From an uncultured Coriobacteriaceae bacterium (lineage in GTDB: Bacteria; Actinomycetota; Coriobacteriia; Coriobacteriales; Atopobiaceae): DNA of 36,825 nucleotides. This document shows, one piece after another, positions 30,739 to 36,825 of this stretch (its first letter is position 1; each line of letters begins with the position of its first letter). The position numbers were made by a program, and so were the translations under genes. The stretch lies in NCBI GenBank assembly GCA_902793465.1, contig CADBDT010000027.1, positions 1 through 36,825 on the forward strand, given 5' to 3'. The notes under the pieces are model-generated. The model saw nothing but the letters and a program-made list of their open reading frames with translations, did no database searches and was not told the DNA's origin.

Positions 30739-30865
30739 GCCCATCGGGTACATCGCGGGTGGGGTGCAGATTGGGGATATTCCCCTACGGGTACGTCGCG
30801 GATAGCCCACTCATGGTGAGACGGGATACTCGCGACGTACCCGATGGGGAGCATCCCCAATCTGC
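30739..30865. repeat. Dispersed inverted-repeat element, copy 2
   Basis: Arms at 30766-30800 and 30831-30865 are inverted copies, about 31 of 35 identical. An additional half copy (CCCATCGGGTACATCGCG) begins at about 30740. The GGGTAC(A/G)TCGCG and GGGGAT-TCCCC blocks match the element at 9482-9586. It lies in the 269-bp gap between the FHA gene and guaA, where it may end the pilus transcript. Confidence 0.82.
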
Positions 30866-30901
30866 GCCTCGTTTTCGGATGCCGCACTTGTTTCGCGTCT
30901 G

Positions 30902-30929
30902 TGCCAAGCGTTTCGCACTGGTGTACAAT
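30902..30929 (+). promoter_or_regulatory. Possible guaA promoter
   Basis: TACAAT at 30924-30929 is a good -10 box, with TGCCAA at 30902-30907 as a weak -35 element 16 bp away. It lies 33 bp upstream of the guaA start and after the repeat element. Confidence 0.4.
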
Positions 30930-30961
30930 AGGCGAATTGTTACGACCAAAGGAGATACCAG

Positions 30962-31945
30962 ATGGACTTTACCAGCAACAAGCGACCCGACAACATGGTT
31001 CGCATAACGACTCCCGAGCTTGCGCATGCCTTTATAGACGAGGCCGTGGAGGCGGTACGTGCTCAGGTTGGAGACGGTAAGGTTTTGCTCGCCCTTTCGG
31101 GCGGCGTAGATTCGTCCGTATGCGCCGCACTTCTTATTAGGGCCATTGGCAAGCAGCTCATATGCGTGCACGTTAACCATGGCCTCATGCGCAAGGGCGA
31201 GTCGGAGCAGGTAATTGAGGTTTTCCAGAACCAGCTGGATGCCAACCTCATGTACGTGGATGCGACCGATCGCTTCCTTGATCTATTGGTTGACGTGGAC
31301 GATCCCGAGACCAAGCGCAAGATTATTGGCGGCGAGTTCGTAAAGGTGTTTGCCGAGGAGGCTGCACGTCTGGATGGCATCGAGTTCCTTGGCCAGGGCA
31401 CCATCTACCCCGACATCATTGAGTCCGAGAAGGGCGTAAAGGCGCACCACAACGTGGGAGGTTTGCCCGAGGATCTGCAGTTCGAGCTCGTGGAGCCCGT
31501 TAAGCTCCTGTTTAAGGACGAGGTCCGCGTGGTTGGCCGCGAGCTCGGTCTGCCCGACTCCATGGTAGACCGCCAGCCGTTCCCCGGCCCTGGTCTGGGT
31601 GTGCGCTGCCTTGGCGCCATTACGCGCGACCGTCTGGAGGCCCTGCGCGAGGCGGATGCTATCGTACGCGAGGAGATAGATGCCGCCGGCCTGCCCATCT
31701 GGCAGTACTTCTGCATTGTTCCCGACATGCGCGCCACGGGCGTGCGTGACGGCCTGCGTGCGTTCGAGTGGCCGGTAATCATCCGCTGCGTAAACACCAC
31801 CGATGCTATGACCGCCACGGTGGAGGAGCTCGAGTGGCCGCTTATGAAGAAGATCACCAACCGCATTCTGGCCGAGGTCCCCGGCGTGTGCCGCGTGTGC
31901 TACGACCTTACGCCCAAACCTATAGGGACGATTGAGTGGGAATAG
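30962..31945 (+). CDS. guaA: GMP synthase, ATP-pyrophosphatase subunit only
   Basis: 327 residues. It has the PP-loop SGGVDSSV (about 46-53), the GQGTIYPD segment, PFPGPGLGVR, and the C-terminal dimerisation domain ending PIGTIEWE. It adenylates XMP and adds ammonia to give GMP. The usual bacterial GuaA is about 510-530 residues with an N-terminal class I glutamine amidotransferase domain, which is absent here. The start ATG at 30962 has AAAGGAG 7 nt upstream, and the upstream DNA is repeat and promoter, not a lost domain. It should need a separate glutaminase subunit, as in archaeal two-subunit enzymes, or free ammonia. Confidence 0.92.
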   Translation: MDFTSNKRPDNMVRITTPELAHAFIDEAVEAVRAQVGDGKVLLALSGGVDSSVCAALLIRAIGKQLICVHVNHGLMRKGESEQVIEVFQNQLDANLMYVDATDRFLDLLVDVDDPETKRKIIGGEFVKVFAEEAARLDGIEFLGQGTIYPDIIESEKGVKAHHNVGGLPEDLQFELVEPVKLLFKDEVRVVGRELGLPDSMVDRQPFPGPGLGVRCLGAITRDRLEALREADAIVREEIDAAGLPIWQYFCIVPDMRATGVRDGLRAFEWPVIIRCVNTTDAMTATVEELEWPLMKKITNRILAEVPGVCRVCYDLTPKPIGTIEWE

Positions 31946-31953
31946 CTCAGCAC

Positions 31954-32144
31954 ATTATCGTGAGGCTGATTTGACGGCGCATCTGGTGGGCTCTGGTCCA
32001 TCTTGCGCCGTCTTGCGTTCTTGAACCTGTAAGCCAGTGGAGAAGCTGTCGGCTCGCTCCTTCAGGCATGATGCGTGTTTGCCCAGTTGAAGAGACCTGG
32101 TAAGGGTATCTTGCTCCGCTATACCCGAGCAGCCTCACGATAAT
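31954..32144. repeat. 191-bp element with 14-bp inverted ends and internal hairpins
   Basis: ATTATCGTGAGGCT at 31954-31967 is perfectly inverted as AGCCTCACGATAAT at 32131-32144. Inside are a 9-bp perfect stem (GACGGCGCA 31973-31981 with TGCGCCGTC 32004-32012), a possible CCTG/AGCC stem (32026-32066) and GGGTAT/ATACCC (32104-32126). This could be a MITE-type element or a multibranched RNA. No target-site duplication is obvious. A minus-strand frame across it (start near 32138) lacks a ribosome site and is not called. Confidence 0.6.
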
Positions 32145-32299
32145 CGCCCTAAAGGAGCGAAACCCATCCCGCTGGTACTCAAACGATACTCACGCAGGCA
32201 GATGGGCCAAACGACAGCAGTGGCAGGATTCTTTTCTGTCCGACGTGGTTGGTAGAATCAAAGCTGGTGATAGGACGGTGGCAAAGCGGGGTGATCTGC
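32145..32299 (+). other. Upstream region of the DUF1016 gene
   Basis: Contains no called gene. TAGAAT at 32253-32258 may be a -10 box for the following gene, but the -35 position is poor. The rest shows nothing distinctive. Confidence 0.35.
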
Positions 32300-33373
32300 G
32301 TGAACGAAATCCAACAGATCGGTGGCAGTATCGAGTACGGAAACACCGGCGACCTCATCGAAGACGCCAAGCTCATCATCGACTCTGCGCAGCGCAGCGC
32401 CCATCAGGCCGTCAACGTGGCGCTCGTGGTACGAAACTGGCTTCTGGGCAGGCGCATCGCCGAGGAGGAGCTGGGCGGGGACACGCGCCTGGAGCTATAC
32501 GGTCGCAAGGTAGTGCCAATGCTGGCCAAAGAGCTGACGGCAACCTACGGAAAGGGCTACACAAGAACGAGCTTGTACCAGTACGTTCAGTTCTACCGGA
32601 TGTTCCCGGAGATTGTCCACGCAGCAAGTGGACAATCTCACGTTCTTCTCACTTGGACACACTATCGGGAACTCCTGCGTGTGCAAAACGACGAAGCCCG
32701 TGCGTGGTACGAGCGGGAAGCCGCTAGCCAGGGCTGGAGCGTCAAGCAGCTCTCCCGAAACATTTCCAGCCAGTACTGCGAACGCATGCTGTCTAGTGGT
32801 GTCGAGCTGAGCCAAAGTGAGGCTCTCTCCTCCAGCGCTTTGGAGAGGGCCGAGCGGCTCGCGTTCGTGAAGAGCCCCATGGTCATGGAGTTCCTTGGAT
32901 TGCCAGCAGACCCTCACATCCACGAGTCTGACTTGGAAAGCTCCATACTGGACAACCTGCAGCAGTTCCTGCTCGAGCTGGGGAAGGGCTATGCCTTTGT
33001 AGCGCGACAGCAGCACATCCGCACCGAATGGGACGACTTCTACATCGACCTGGTCTTCTACAACTACATCCTGCGCTGCTTCGTGCTCATAGACCTCAAG
33101 GCAAGCAGAATCACGCACCAGGACGTGGGCCAGATGGACATGTATGTGCGCATGTACGACGAATTCAGGCGCAACGAGGGCGACAGTCCCACCTTGGGTA
33201 TCGTTCTGTGCGCTGAGACCGACGAGGATATTGCCCGTTACTCCGTGATGCGTGGCAGCGAGCAGCTCTTTATGAGCAAGTACAAGCTCTACCTCCCCGA
33301 CGAGGAGGAACTGCGCGCAGAAATTGAAGCCCAGAAACGCGTGTTTCTGGCGCAGCACGAAGATGATATGTAA
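32300..33373 (+). CDS. DUF1016 (YhcG-type) PD-(D/E)XK nuclease-like protein
   Basis: 357 residues. The N-terminal winged-helix-like DUF1016 region (about 20-165) includes RNWLLGRRIAEEELGG and YTRTSLYQYVQFYRMFP. The C-terminal half is a PD-(D/E)XK domain with FYIDLVFYNYILRCFVLIDLK (shortened: DLVFYN, VLIDLK) and THQDVGQMDMYV. Members often lie in restriction-modification or defence loci, but no partner is seen here. The start is GTG at 32300 with GGGG 8 nt upstream; the frame is open for 51 nt before it. Immediately downstream is a short frame beginning at the stop codon. Confidence 0.87.
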   Translation: MNEIQQIGGSIEYGNTGDLIEDAKLIIDSAQRSAHQAVNVALVVRNWLLGRRIAEEELGGDTRLELYGRKVVPMLAKELTATYGKGYTRTSLYQYVQFYRMFPEIVHAASGQSHVLLTWTHYRELLRVQNDEARAWYEREAASQGWSVKQLSRNISSQYCERMLSSGVELSQSEALSSSALERAERLAFVKSPMVMEFLGLPADPHIHESDLESSILDNLQQFLLELGKGYAFVARQQHIRTEWDDFYIDLVFYNYILRCFVLIDLKASRITHQDVGQMDMYVRMYDEFRRNEGDSPTLGIVLCAETDEDIARYSVMRGSEQLFMSKYKLYLPDEEELRAEIEAQKRVFLAQHEDDM

Positions 33374-33541
33374 TTGACCAAAAGCTTCGACGGCTGGGAG
33401 TGGGCCGGGTACGGTGAGCCAAGCTATGAGGTGGCCTACGGACCAAACGCACGACGCTCACGTTACTGCTTCCTTTGTCCGGAGAATCGGCCGTTGATCG
33501 AACGGAAAAGCGTCCGATTCGGACGGTCGATTCCGTGCTGA
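33374..33541 (+). CDS. Possible small protein or gene remnant after DUF1016
   Basis: A 55-residue frame starts with TTG directly after the DUF1016 stop. It reads LTKSFDGWEWAGYGEP and later RRSRYCFLCPENRP, with a CxxC pair. The ribosome site is poor. It may be a small coupled gene, the tail of a decayed gene, or chance. I do not recognise it. Confidence 0.3.
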   Translation: MTKSFDGWEWAGYGEPSYEVAYGPNARRSRYCFLCPENRPLIERKSVRFGRSIPC

Positions 33542-33666
33542 AGGCTGATTCGCGAGCGCGTATCCAAGGGTGATACGGAGTTGAGCAAGTTCTCGAAATC
33601 TTTTTGGTAAAGGCCGCACATTTTGGGCGGCCCCTACGTTGTAGTAGGTAGAGGAGGTGACGGGGC
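33542..33666 (+). promoter_or_regulatory. Leader of the sigma-factor operon with two hairpins
   Basis: GGCCGC/GCGGCC (33612-33632) and CCTAC/GTAGG (33633-33648) form adjacent small hairpins just before GAGGAGGTGA, the ribosome site of the sigma-factor gene. A promoter was not identified with confidence. Confidence 0.4.
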
Positions 33667-34164
33667 TTGCGAAGGAACAACCCTGGGAGCCTAGGTCCGG
33701 ACCAGGCACGGGAAATAGCCGAGGAGTGCTACGGCGAGGTGATGGCGTACTGCAGACGCCATGCGCCCGCAGGGCACGACCCGGCCGACCTCGCACAAGA
33801 GACGTTCCTGCGCTTCGTGCGTGCCGAGGGGTACCGCAAGCGCGGCAGGCCCATCGCCTACCTCATGCGGGTGGCGAGGAGCGTCTGCGTGGACGCGAGC
33901 CGAAAACGCAGGCCGGAGACGGTGAGCCTCGACTTCGAGGTCGCCGCCGACGAGCGGAGCGAGCGGGAGGCCGATCTCGACGAGGCCTTGGCCGGGCTGC
34001 CGGACGACTTGCGCGAGGCCGTGGAGCTGCGGTACGGCTCGGGGCTCGGCGTGGGCGAGGTGGCGCGTGCGCTCGGCATCAGCCGCTTTGCCGTCAGGAG
34101 GCGCATAGGCACCGCACTGAAGATGCTCGAGAAGGGGCTGGAAGAAGGTGGTCTTGATGGGTGA
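33667..34164 (+). CDS. ECF-type RNA polymerase sigma factor
   Basis: 165 residues. Region 2 (about 15-80) includes DPADLAQETFLRFVRAEGY and the YLMRVARSVCVDASRKRR helix; region 4 (about 105-160) includes LPDDLREAVELRYGSGL and the helix-turn-helix GEVARALGISRFAVRRRI. It directs RNA polymerase to a specific promoter set. The start is TTG at 33667, supported by GGAGGTG about 8 nt upstream. It overlaps the next gene by 8 nt. Codon third positions are more uniformly G/C than in most upstream genes. Confidence 0.85.
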   Translation: MRRNNPGSLGPDQAREIAEECYGEVMAYCRRHAPAGHDPADLAQETFLRFVRAEGYRKRGRPIAYLMRVARSVCVDASRKRRPETVSLDFEVAADERSEREADLDEALAGLPDDLREAVELRYGSGLGVGEVARALGISRFAVRRRIGTALKMLEKGLEEGGLDG

Positions 34165-34957
34165 GGTCGGACGCGCGAGGCTCGAGATGGAGCTGGAGCA
34201 GCACTACGCCGCCCAACGCGAGGCAGCGAGCGTCGGCGAAATCGACACCATCGCCTCCGCCATGGTGGCCGAGGACGCCCGGATGCGCCGGACCCAGCCT
34301 TGCCATATGGGGGCGGCCGAGTTCGTCGCGTCCCAGGTGCGCTACATCCCCGCATGGACGTGGGCGGCGCAGGTCGCGCTCGTCGCGCTCATGTGCGTGG
34401 TGGCGCATGCAACCGGTGACGCGGGTCCGACGAAGGTCTGTGTCGGGATCCTCTCGGCGGTGTGCGTGCTCGTGGGCGTGCCCACCATGCACGCGAGCAA
34501 GCTGCACCGCGTGGCCGAGCTGGAGTACGCGTGCCCCCGCAACGCGGCCAGCGTGCTGGTGGCGCGACTCATCGTGCTGGGGTGCTCGTCGGCGCTGGTG
34601 GTCGCCCTCATGGTGGGCGCGACGGCGCCAGCCGTCGAGGCCTCCGCCTTCGACGTGGCGCTCTGGGCCTGCCCGCCGTTCTTCCTCTCCTGCGCGGGCT
34701 CTCTCATGGCGCTGCGAAAGGCGTCCCCGGCAACCGCCCCGATGCTCTGCGTCGCCCTGGCGGTCGCGTGCTCGGTGGCGCTTATGGCGCTCGCGAGTAC
34801 GGTGCCGGACCTCTACGCGCACGCGTCGATCGCCTCGTGGGCGTCGGCCGCAGTCGCGGCCCTCGCATGGCTCGTGCGTGAGGTCGTGATGACGATGCTG
34901 GCCGCAAATACTGGGCTCGACGCCTTCTCCCCGCATCTGGCAAGGACGTACAACTAG
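34157..34957 (+). CDS. Six-helix membrane protein of the sigma/ABC module
   Basis: 266 residues. A soluble N-terminal part (1-65) is followed by about six hydrophobic segments (roughly 67-85, 92-110, 130-150, 160-185, 190-212, 220-235). The start ATG at 34157 has AAGGTGG 5 nt upstream and overlaps the sigma-factor stop. The placement directly after a sigma factor and before an ABC transporter suggests either a membrane-bound sigma regulator or a transporter subunit. No zinc anti-sigma motif (HxxxCxxC) is present. The family is not recognised. Confidence 0.75.
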   Translation: MGEVGRARLEMELEQHYAAQREAASVGEIDTIASAMVAEDARMRRTQPCHMGAAEFVASQVRYIPAWTWAAQVALVALMCVVAHATGDAGPTKVCVGILSAVCVLVGVPTMHASKLHRVAELEYACPRNAASVLVARLIVLGCSSALVVALMVGATAPAVEASAFDVALWACPPFFLSCAGSLMALRKASPATAPMLCVALAVACSVALMALASTVPDLYAHASIASWASAAVAALAWLVREVVMTMLAANTGLDAFSPHLARTYN

Positions 34958-34972
34958 ACAAGGACTGATGAC

Positions 34973-35848
34973 ATGGAACTCACATTGGACCGGCTGACCA
35001 AGCAGTTCGGGGCGAGGATCGCCGTGGACCGCGTGTCGGCGACGCTCACACCCGGCGTGACGGGGCTTCTCGGCGCCAACGGCGCGGGCAAGACCACGCT
35101 CATGCGCATGGTCTGCGACGTGTTGCGGCCCACGGGCGGGCAGATCTTGCTTGACGGGCGCGACGCGGCCGAGCTCGACGACGAGTATCGGGCATTGCTC
35201 GGCTACCTGCCGCAGGACTTCGGCTACTACCCGGACTTCACCGCGCTCGACTTCATGCGCTACATGGCGACGCTCAAGGGCTTTACCAGCAGAGACGGCC
35301 GCGCGCGCAGCATGGATCTCCTCGAGGAGGTGGGCTTGGCCGGCGACGCGCGGCGCAAGGTGAAGACGTTCAGTGGCGGCATGAGGCAGCGCCTCGGCAT
35401 CGCACAGGCCATGATCAACGACCCGGCGATCCTCGTGCTCGACGAGCCGACGGCGGGACTCGACCCCAAGGAGCGCGTGCGCTTCCGCAACCTCATAGCC
35501 GGATTCGCGCAGGACAAGGTCGTCATCCTCTCCACCCACATCGTGAGCGACGTGGAGTTCATAGCCAACCGCATCCTCGTGATGCGTCAGGGCTCGTTCG
35601 TGCTCGACGGTACGCCCGAGCAGGTGGTCGCCCAGGCTGCGGGCAAGGTGTGGGAGTGCCACGTGGATGCGCGCCGCGCCGAGGAGATGGCCGCGCAGAT
35701 GCAGGTCGCCAACGTGCGCTACGCCGCCGACGGCCACGCGGTCGTGCGCGTGGTGGCCGACGAGCAGCCCATGGCGGGGGCCTCGGCCGTCGAGCCGACA
35801 CTGGAGGACCTGTATCTGCTCGTGTTCCGCGACGGCGACGGGTGTTAG
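34973..35848 (+). CDS. ABC transporter ATP-binding protein
   Basis: 291 residues. Walker A GANGAGKTT (34-42), Q-loop in LPQDFGYYPDFT, signature FSGGMRQRLGIAQ (about 132-144), Walker B ILVLDEPTAGLDP (about 152-164), and the H-loop STHIVSDVE. A C-terminal region (about 205-291) ends with LEDLYLLVF, typical of single-domain exporters of the antibiotic/lantibiotic type. It should power the permease at 35859. It starts 15 nt after the membrane protein. Confidence 0.92.
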   Translation: MELTLDRLTKQFGARIAVDRVSATLTPGVTGLLGANGAGKTTLMRMVCDVLRPTGGQILLDGRDAAELDDEYRALLGYLPQDFGYYPDFTALDFMRYMATLKGFTSRDGRARSMDLLEEVGLAGDARRKVKTFSGGMRQRLGIAQAMINDPAILVLDEPTAGLDPKERVRFRNLIAGFAQDKVVILSTHIVSDVEFIANRILVMRQGSFVLDGTPEQVVAQAAGKVWECHVDARRAEEMAAQMQVANVRYAADGHAVVRVVADEQPMAGASAVEPTLEDLYLLVFRDGDGC

Positions 35849-35858
35849 GAGGAATGGC

Positions 35859-36825
35859 ATGGGAATGCTCATAAGGTTCGAGCTCAGGAAGATTCTGGGC
35901 AACAAGGCGGGCATGGTGCCGTGCGCCCTCGTGCTGGCGATGCTCCTGGCGCTGACGGTGCTCAACTACACGACAAGCGTGACGCGCGACTTCTTCACCG
36001 GCGAGGTCGTCGAGGGCGCAGAGGCGCAGCAGTCGCTTCGGGCACTCCAGGAGTCACATGCCGGCCCGCTCACCGACGAGAGGGTCGCCGCCGACGCTGC
36101 GACGCTCGACCGCTCCAACCAACTCAGCGATCAGAACCCAGGTCTTTTCGAGCTGGGCAACCAGGAGATCATAGACACGTACGGCCTGGAGTTCTGGCAG
36201 CAGACGAGGGCCGTTTCCGAAGACTGCTACTACATGGAGGTCGTGGGCACGCTCGACTCCGCGAGCTCCCGCGCGACCAGCCTGCGGGATGGCGCCGGGG
36301 CGAGGATGGAGGGCATGCTCGACCAGGGCTTCTGGGGCTACTTTTCCTACTCGGAGGCCGAGAAGGCGTATTGGCGGAGCCATTTTGACGGCATCATCTG
36401 GCCGATGGAGTGGGGCTACGTGCAGGGCTGGCACGATGTGCTGCAGTGGAAGGGCTTCAGCGGCCTGGCGGTGATCGCTATCTGCATCGCCCTCTCGGGC
36501 GTGTTTGCCGGCGAGTACCGCGACCGATCGGCGGCAGTCGTGCTGCCCACGCGCCGGGGCAAGCGCGCGCTTCCCGTGGCGAAGGTCGCGGCGTCCCTGA
36601 TATTCACGACGGCCTATTGGCTACTGCTCGCGGGGCTCGTCATCGGCCTGCGCGTCGCCCTCTACGGCGCCGAAGGCTGGGACCTGCCGCTGCAGGTGTC
36701 GCGGGGCCTGGACAACCCATACCCGCTCACGATGGGACAGGCGGTCGTCCTGACGTATGCGCTCGGGTACCTGGTGGCGCTCGGCATGTCGGCGCTCGCC
36801 CTGTTCATCTCGTCGAGGGTGCGCT
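35859..36825 (+). CDS. ABC transporter permease (partial, runs off the window)
   Basis: At least 322 residues with no stop before the window end. One N-terminal membrane helix (about 18-36), a long, probably extracellular, segment (about 37-200) rich in acidic and aromatic residues, then membrane helices near 207-222, 245-270 and 288-322. This layout matches ABC-2-type permeases with a large loop. The start ATG at 35859 has GGAGG 6 nt upstream; ATG 35865 is an alternative. Partner of the ATPase at 34973. Confidence 0.85.
   Translation, partial: MGMLIRFELRKILGNKAGMVPCALVLAMLLALTVLNYTTSVTRDFFTGEVVEGAEAQQSLRALQESHAGPLTDERVAADAATLDRSNQLSDQNPGLFELGNQEIIDTYGLEFWQQTRAVSEDCYYMEVVGTLDSASSRATSLRDGAGARMEGMLDQGFWGYFSYSEAEKAYWRSHFDGIIWPMEWGYVQGWHDVLQWKGFSGLAVIAICIALSGVFAGEYRDRSAAVVLPTRRGKRALPVAKVAASLIFTTAYWLLLAGLVIGLRVALYGAEGWDLPLQVSRGLDNPYPLTMGQAVVLTYALGYLVALGMSALALFISSRVR

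Noticed and set aside
31947..32138. Small minus-strand gene in the 191-bp element
   Set aside because: It begins with GTG inside the inverted repeat with no ribosome site, and its translation is not recognised.
34094..35965. A 623-residue minus-strand open frame opposite the sigma/ABC genes
   Set aside because: High GC leaves few stop codons there; the plus strand carries well-recognised domains.

Overview
The window looks like chromosomal DNA from a high-GC, single-membrane actinobacterium, most likely a member of the Coriobacteriia (Atopobium/Olsenella-like). This is inferred from gene content: a dlt teichoic-acid D-alanylation operon, a Tad/Flp pilus cluster without a secretin, many cell-envelope lipoproteins, and short G-rich dispersed palindromes. 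No rRNA, tRNA, complete insertion sequence or CRISPR array was recognised.

Region 1 (1-7385, minus strand) is an enlarged dlt operon read right to left: dltA, a membrane-anchored transglutaminase-like protein, a 49-residue lipoprotein, dltB, dltC, dltD, a 59-residue DltX ending in FIYNQF, and a second transglutaminase-like protein. The core genes charge D-alanine onto DltC and move it through DltB/DltX/DltD to an envelope polymer. The two Cys-His-Asp proteins and the lipoprotein are unexplained partners.

Region 2 (7386-12155, minus strand) carries an NlpC/P60-like hydrolase, a PTS EIIB domain fused to a ROK domain that lacks the kinase aspartate, a DUF2974 alpha/beta hydrolase, a small unknown protein and a DUF3089-type lipoprotein hydrolase. 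Region 3 (12231-18707, plus strand) holds a glycogen-debranching-type amylase, a P2-type (Ca2+-like) ATPase whose Shine-Dalgarno can be sequestered in a hairpin, and RsgA behind a duplicated leader.

Region 4 (18708-21100) is the most unusual. Two arrays of 73-bp units, each an inverted pair of the same dyad motif, flank a minus-strand gene for an AbiEi-like winged-helix protein with a PD-(D/E)XK nuclease-like domain. A terminator lies downstream of the second array.

Region 5 (21326-30692, plus strand) is a Tad/Flp pilus operon: cpaB, tadZ, tadA, tadB, tadC, two Flp-type pilins, and TadE/TadG/TadF-like pseudopilins. It ends with a DUF192 protein and a zinc-ribbon/FHA protein. Region 6 (30693-33541) holds a GMP synthase subunit without an amidotransferase domain, a 191-bp element with 14-bp inverted ends, and a DUF1016 (PD-(D/E)XK) protein. 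Region 7 (33667 to the end) is a sigma factor / membrane protein / ABC transporter module with visibly GC-richer codon use; its permease runs off the window.

Dispersed hairpins with GGGGAGTAYCCCC-like cores recur at about 9482, 14416, 26586 and 30766, and other G-rich palindromes occur at 7315 and 21270.
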